A stretch of DNA of 10,409 bases, taken from contig JAFVFM010000203.1 in assembly GCA_017475415.1 (NCBI GenBank), positions 1 to 10,409 on the forward strand. The letters run 5' to 3'. This DNA comes from Solobacterium sp. GTDB taxonomy: Bacteria; Bacillota_I; Bacilli_A; Erysipelotrichales; Erysipelotrichaceae. The position numbers and the translations under genes were made by a program. Under the pieces are notes generated by a model, which was given only the letters and a program-made list of their open reading frames with translations, was not told the origin of the DNA and searched no databases. Shown here piece after piece: positions 7,022 to 10,409 of the stretch (positions are counted from its first letter, which is position 1; every line of letters begins with the position of its first letter).

Positions 7022-8061
7022 TTATTTTCCTCATATTTCGCACGCAGCTGTCCACAAGCTGCATCTATGTCTTCACCATGTTTTGATCTTAAGGTAGATT
7101 TTACACCATTTTTCATCAGCACATCATAAAAATGTAAAGCATCTTTATCCTTTGTTGATTGGAAACCATTTTCATCTACTTGATTATAGGGAATTAAATT
7201 AATATAAGCATTCATTCCACGAATCAAATTCGCTAATTGAACAGCATGCTCATCTGTATCATTTACGCCATGCAATAAAATATATTCAAATGTTAGACGC
7301 CTATGATTATCCACACTATAAGCCTTTAAAGCTTTCATTAATTCATCTAAAGGATAGGCCTTATCAATTGGCATTAACTGTCTTCTTAATTCATCTGTTG
7401 GTGCGTGAAGTGAGATGGCTAAATTGTATTGATATTTACCAGCCGCAAAATCATAAATGCGTGGCACTATACCACAGGTTGAGATTGTAATATGGCGTGC
7501 CCCAATAGCCAAGCCTAAATCATGATTCACGATTGCACAAAAATTCATCACATTATCATAATTATCAAAAGGTTCACCTGTACCCATAATCACTATATTC
7601 GCCACTCTTTCGCCTTCTTTATCTAATTCATTTTGCACATAAAGAATTTGGGCTACCATTTCTCCTGTTGTTAAATCTCTTTGTTTTTTTAATAAGCCAG
7701 ATGCACAAAACGTGCAACCCATATTGCAACCTACTTGGCTAGAGATACATACGCTTTTTCCAAAATGAAAATGCATTAATACAGTTTCTATAGTTGCCCC
7801 ATCATTTAACGCAAATAAATATTTTATCGTGCCATCACTAGCTACTTGCCGATTCACTTCTTTTAATGGTTCTATAGAATATTCACTTGCTAATTCTTCA
7901 CACAAAGAAGCAGGTAAATCACTCATTTGTGAAAAGTCTTTGACACGTTTACGATAAAGCCAAGTAAAAAGTTGCTTAGCCCGATAAGCCTTCTGTCCTT
8001 TTTGAGCCAATAATTCTTCTAATTGTTTTAAATCATAATCATATATATTTTTCATAAACAT
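7018..8061 (-). CDS. rlmN: Dual-specificity 23S rRNA/tRNA (adenine-C2) methyltransferase RlmN
   Basis: Radical SAM enzyme that methylates C2 of A2503 in 23S rRNA and A37 in certain tRNAs. The 347 aa show the N-terminal accessory domain, Glu92 in IETV, the 4Fe-4S motif CNMGCTFC (C112, C116, C119), MGTGEPFDNYDNV (159-171), ISLHAPTDELRR (217-228) and the methyl-carrying Cys336 in AACGQL. The resistance enzyme Cfr is a close relative, but the conserved operon position (rsmB-rlmN-prpC, as with yloN) and the GEDIDAACGQL ending favour housekeeping RlmN. Two in-frame ATGs (8059-8061 and 8053-8055) are possible starts. Neither has a visible Shine-Dalgarno, while a perfect TATAAT lies 5 bp upstream of the first (see separate entry). 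Confidence 0.95.
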   Translation of the reverse strand: MFMKNIYDYDLKQLEELLAQKGQKAYRAKQLFTWLYRKRVKDFSQMSDLPASLCEELASEYSIEPLKEVNRQVASDGTIKYLFALNDGATIETVLMHFHFGKSVCISSQVGCNMGCTFCASGLLKKQRDLTTGEMVAQILYVQNELDKEGERVANIVIMGTGEPFDNYDNVMNFCAIVNHDLGLAIGARHITISTCGIVPRIYDFAAGKYQYNLAISLHAPTDELRRQLMPIDKAYPLDELMKALKAYSVDNHRRLTFEYILLHGVNDTDEHAVQLANLIRGMNAYINLIPYNQVDENGFQSTKDKDALHFYDVLMKNGVKSTLRSKHGEDIDAACGQLRAKYEENK

Positions 8062-8066
8062 AATCT

Positions 8067-8095
8067 ATTATACTTCAATTTACCCCTCTTCTCAC
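8067..8095 (-). promoter_or_regulatory. Possible internal promoter ahead of rlmN
   Basis: On the minus strand a consensus TATAAT (8067-8072) is preceded at 17 bp by GTGAGA (8090-8095), which matches four of six -35 consensus bases. The start point would fall around 8059-8061, at the first rlmN ATG, so the transcript would be leaderless or nearly so. AT-rich DNA makes chance -10 matches common, so this stays tentative. Confidence 0.35.
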
Positions 8096-9277
8096 TATTG
8101 CATAATAAAACCCATCGCCATTTATTTCATCAGGAAATAATGTATGTTCTTCTAATAAAGTGAATTCTTTATGTTTAAGAAGAAATTGTGCGATTTGTTT
8201 CTCATTTTCCTTTTTATTTAGTGTGCAAGTGCTATAAACAAATAAACCACCTTTTTTTAAGCTTAAACAATTCGCCTCTAATATTTCTTGTTGGATAGAT
8301 ACAATTTCATCAATGTCTTCTGGTTGAATATGCCAACGTATTTCTGGTTTATGCGCTAAGTCTCCTAAACCAGAACAAGGCACATCCATAAGTATTCGAT
8401 CATAATATTCTTCTTTTGGATGTTTGATTCTTGCATCACGTACTCCACTATTGACAATCGTTACACCCGTTTTCTGCATCAATTCATCCAATAAATCCAC
8501 CCGCTTTTGGTAAAGATCAAAAGCATCTATCGTACCTTCATTTTCCATAAGCATAGCGATTTGTTGGGTTTTTGTACCAGGGGAGGCACAAACATCTAAT
8601 ATCTTCATTCCTTTTTTAACTCTTATTGCTTCTACTACCTTTTGCGAAGATATATTTTGAATAACTACTTTTCCTTCTTTAAAGGCTTCCATATGTTGTA
8701 TTTGTTTATCGCTAACAAAGCAATATTCATTCAAAAAATGAATAGGATAATCTTTTTCCATTTCTTCTTTTGTCGTTTTTAATGCATTTATTCTCCCATA
8801 AACAAGAGCAGGTTTTTGATTATGCTTTAGTATAGCTATAGCTTTTTCTTCACCATAGTGAGCCTCCCATAAATTGATTATCCATTTTGGATGACTATAT
8901 TGTATGTATAAATCTTTACTATCGATTCTTCCTCTACGCTCTACTTCACGTAAAATAAAATTCACAAATCTTTTTTCTTGTCTATGCGCTAATTCTACAG
9001 CTTCGTGAATTGTAGCATAATGAGGAATGGAATCACAAAAGAATAATTGATAAATACTCATATCAATAAGTAAGGCTGTTTCTTTTTTTACTTTCTTCGC
9101 TAAATCACGCCATTGGTTTTCAAGATATAAATAATTCCGTATTGTCCCATAAACAACTTCACTCACAAAACCCATTTCTTCTTTATCCACTAAAGGCTTG
9201 CGTAAAAGAATGCTTGCATAAGCATCCTCTAAAAATACACGTTTTAGTACATAAATAATATATTCTCTACTCTTCAT
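8075..9277 (-). CDS. rsmB: 16S rRNA (cytosine-C5) methyltransferase RsmB
   Basis: Makes m5C967 (E. coli numbering) in 16S rRNA with SAM. The 400 aa product has a NusB-like RNA-binding N-terminus (about 1-135) with ATIHEAVELA (88-97) and FVNFILR (104-110). A Rossmann methyltransferase domain follows: DVCASPGTKTQQIA (228-241), MDVPCSGLG (297-305) and STCTL (349-353), supplying the two cysteines C301 and C351 used by m5C enzymes. It is shorter than the B. subtilis homologue (about 447 aa) but lacks no core motif. Motif I reads SPGTKT where the family usually has APGGKT. The start shares one base with the priA stop (TAATG) and has no clear Shine-Dalgarno, so translation probably relies on reinitiation after priA. 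Confidence 0.95.
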   Translation of the reverse strand: MKSREYIIYVLKRVFLEDAYASILLRKPLVDKEEMGFVSEVVYGTIRNYLYLENQWRDLAKKVKKETALLIDMSIYQLFFCDSIPHYATIHEAVELAHRQEKRFVNFILREVERRGRIDSKDLYIQYSHPKWIINLWEAHYGEEKAIAILKHNQKPALVYGRINALKTTKEEMEKDYPIHFLNEYCFVSDKQIQHMEAFKEGKVVIQNISSQKVVEAIRVKKGMKILDVCASPGTKTQQIAMLMENEGTIDAFDLYQKRVDLLDELMQKTGVTIVNSGVRDARIKHPKEEYYDRILMDVPCSGLGDLAHKPEIRWHIQPEDIDEIVSIQQEILEANCLSLKKGGLFVYSTCTLNKKENEKQIAQFLLKHKEFTLLEEHTLFPDEINGDGFYYAIVRRGVN

Positions 9278-10409
9278 TAGTCTAATACCAACGGATTCAC
9301 ATCTATACGTAATCCCTTTACATCTATCTTTCCATCTGCAATTACATTTTTAATCGCTAAACGCATTTCCTTTAAATCTTTTCCTTTAAGAATAATACGA
9401 TAACGATATAAATCAGCTATCTTCAATAATTGAATGATACCAATTACTTTAAAATTCCCCTGTAAAGCATCCTTTAAAGCTATGGCATTTTCTTCTACCT
9501 TTTCTTTATCCCTACCTACAAGTAATAAGGATATCATATAGGTATAAGGAGGGTATTGACCAGCTCTACGGAAAATCATTTCTTGATTAAAGAAATAATC
9601 ATAATCCTGTATTGTTGTAGCTTTTATTGCATAATGATCAGGATCAAAAACTTGATATATTACTTCACCTACTTCTTTAGCTCTACCGCTTCTTCCACCT
9701 GCTTGCATAAGTAAATCAAAGGTGATCTCACAAGAACGATAATCTGTGCGTTGTATTCCTTCATCCCCATTGATTACTCCTACTAAAGTCACTTTAGGAT
9801 AGTCTAAGCCTTTAGCAATCATTTGTGTACCGACTAATATATCCGCCTCACCGTCACCAAAGCTCTTTAAGATCTTCATATGGCTATTCTTTCTTTTTGT
9901 TGTATCAGCATCCATTCTTAAAATACGTGCTTCAGGAAAAGCTAAACGCACTTCATCTTCTAAACGTTCTGTACCAAAGCCTGTATTCATATATCCGCTC
10001 TCACTCTTACAATTAGGACAATATTTTGGCACAGATAATTCTGTACCACAGGCATGACAGATTAATCGACTTACACTGCGATGATAACGCAAAGCCAAGT
10101 CACAATGTGGGCATTTTAATATCTCTTCACAATTTTTACAGCGCAATTGCGTACTAAAACCTCTTCGATTCAGTAATAAAATAATTTGTTGATCCTTTTC
10201 CAATCGTTCTTTTATTTTTTCTTTTAATAAAGAAGAAAGGATTAAACTACCACCTTTTTTTAATTCCTCTTTCATCGGCACTAAAGTAATTTTAGGCAAA
10301 GTATCATTGATTCTTTGTTTCATTTCCACAAGATGATATACCTTCCTTAATGCCCTCGCATAAGATTCCAAAGAAGGCGTAGCTGAACCTAAAAGTACTT
10401 TACATTGAT
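9277..10409 (-). CDS. priA: Primosomal protein N' (replication restart helicase PriA), N-terminus beyond right edge
   Basis: 3'-5' superfamily 2 DNA helicase that reloads the replisome at stalled forks. The frame stays open to the edge, so about 376 C-terminal codons are present. The first visible residues contain helicase motif III, LGSATPSLESY, so the TTG at 10371 is an internal Leu and not a start. Further features are LLLNRRGFS, eight cysteines in four pairs forming the PriA zinc region (from CKNC to YCPNC), GFGTERLEDE, RMDADT, motif V GTQMIAKGLDYP and motif VI QAGGRSGRA. The C-terminal domain ends in VNPLVLD. The DNA-binding N-terminus and Walker motifs are outside the window. It overlaps rsmB by one base; in B. 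subtilis def and fmt lie between these two genes. Confidence 0.97.
   Translation of the reverse strand, partial: QCKVLLGSATPSLESYARALRKVYHLVEMKQRINDTLPKITLVPMKEELKKGGSLILSSLLKEKIKERLEKDQQIILLLNRRGFSTQLRCKNCEEILKCPHCDLALRYHRSVSRLICHACGTELSVPKYCPNCKSESGYMNTGFGTERLEDEVRLAFPEARILRMDADTTKRKNSHMKILKSFGDGEADILVGTQMIAKGLDYPKVTLVGVINGDEGIQRTDYRSCEITFDLLMQAGGRSGRAKEVGEVIYQVFDPDHYAIKATTIQDYDYFFNQEMIFRRAGQYPPYTYMISLLLVGRDKEKVEENAIALKDALQGNFKVIGIIQLLKIADLYRYRIILKGKDLKEMRLAIKNVIADGKIDVKGLRIDVNPLVLD

Noticed and set aside
7018..8061. Cfr-type antibiotic-resistance methyltransferase
   Set aside because: The conserved operon position and overall features match housekeeping RlmN; nothing suggests transfer or a mobile context.
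10369..10371. TTG at 10371 as a start of priA
   Set aside because: The frame continues upstream into conserved helicase motif III (GSATPS), so TTG is an internal leucine and the gene is cut by the window.
1..10409. CRISPR array, insertion sequence, tRNA/rRNA or phage remnant
   Set aside because: No regularly spaced repeats, transposase motifs, terminal inverted repeats or tRNA-like folds were seen, and coding sequence fills nearly the whole window.

Overview
The window is AT-rich, gene-dense bacterial chromosome, and I read it as ordinary housekeeping DNA. Every gene except rpmB runs right to left (minus strand). Gene order from right to left is priA (cut by the window edge), rsmB, rlmN, prpC, prkC, rsgA, rpe, thiN. 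rpmB then follows on the plus strand, and a minus-strand ftsA-ftsZ pair comes last, with ftsZ cut by the left edge. The order priA...rsmB-rlmN-prpC-prkC-rsgA(cpgA)-rpe-thiN with an opposing rpmB is the well-known Bacillus subtilis arrangement, so this is a low-GC Firmicute/Tenericutes-type genome. TGA is used as a stop (rsmB, rlmN and prkC end in it), so this is not a Mycoplasma/Spiroplasma-type code. There is no spoVM between thiN and rpmB and no def-fmt between priA and rsmB. My best guess, which is inference only, is an Erysipelotrichales-like anaerobe or a relative.

Right part (about 3.0-10.4 kb, minus strand): a tightly packed operon with overlapping or abutting genes. priA/rsmB share one base, rlmN/prpC share an ATGA, prpC/prkC overlap by 8 bp, rsgA/rpe abut, and rpe/thiN overlap by 13 bp. 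It links replication restart (PriA), rRNA methylation (RsmB, RlmN), a PP2C phosphatase and PASTA serine/threonine kinase pair (PrpC/PrkC), 30S subunit maturation (RsgA), pentose phosphate metabolism (Rpe) and thiamine diphosphate synthesis (ThiN). The operon ends at a bidirectional terminator that also serves rpmB and that lies partly inside the thiN stop region.

Left part: rpmB (ribosomal protein L28) and ftsA diverge from a short AT-rich intergenic region that must hold both promoters. FtsA and FtsZ build the division ring: FtsA anchors FtsZ filaments to the membrane through a C-terminal amphipathic helix, which is visible here. FtsA is the most unusual gene in the window. It aligns cleanly with the family, but the phosphate-1 and phosphate-2 motifs of its actin-type ATP site are eroded.

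I found no mobile element, CRISPR array, tRNA or rRNA. No stretch longer than 300 bases lacks a gene. I see no convincing new multi-gene system; the findings concern deviations within known families and the arrangement of signals.
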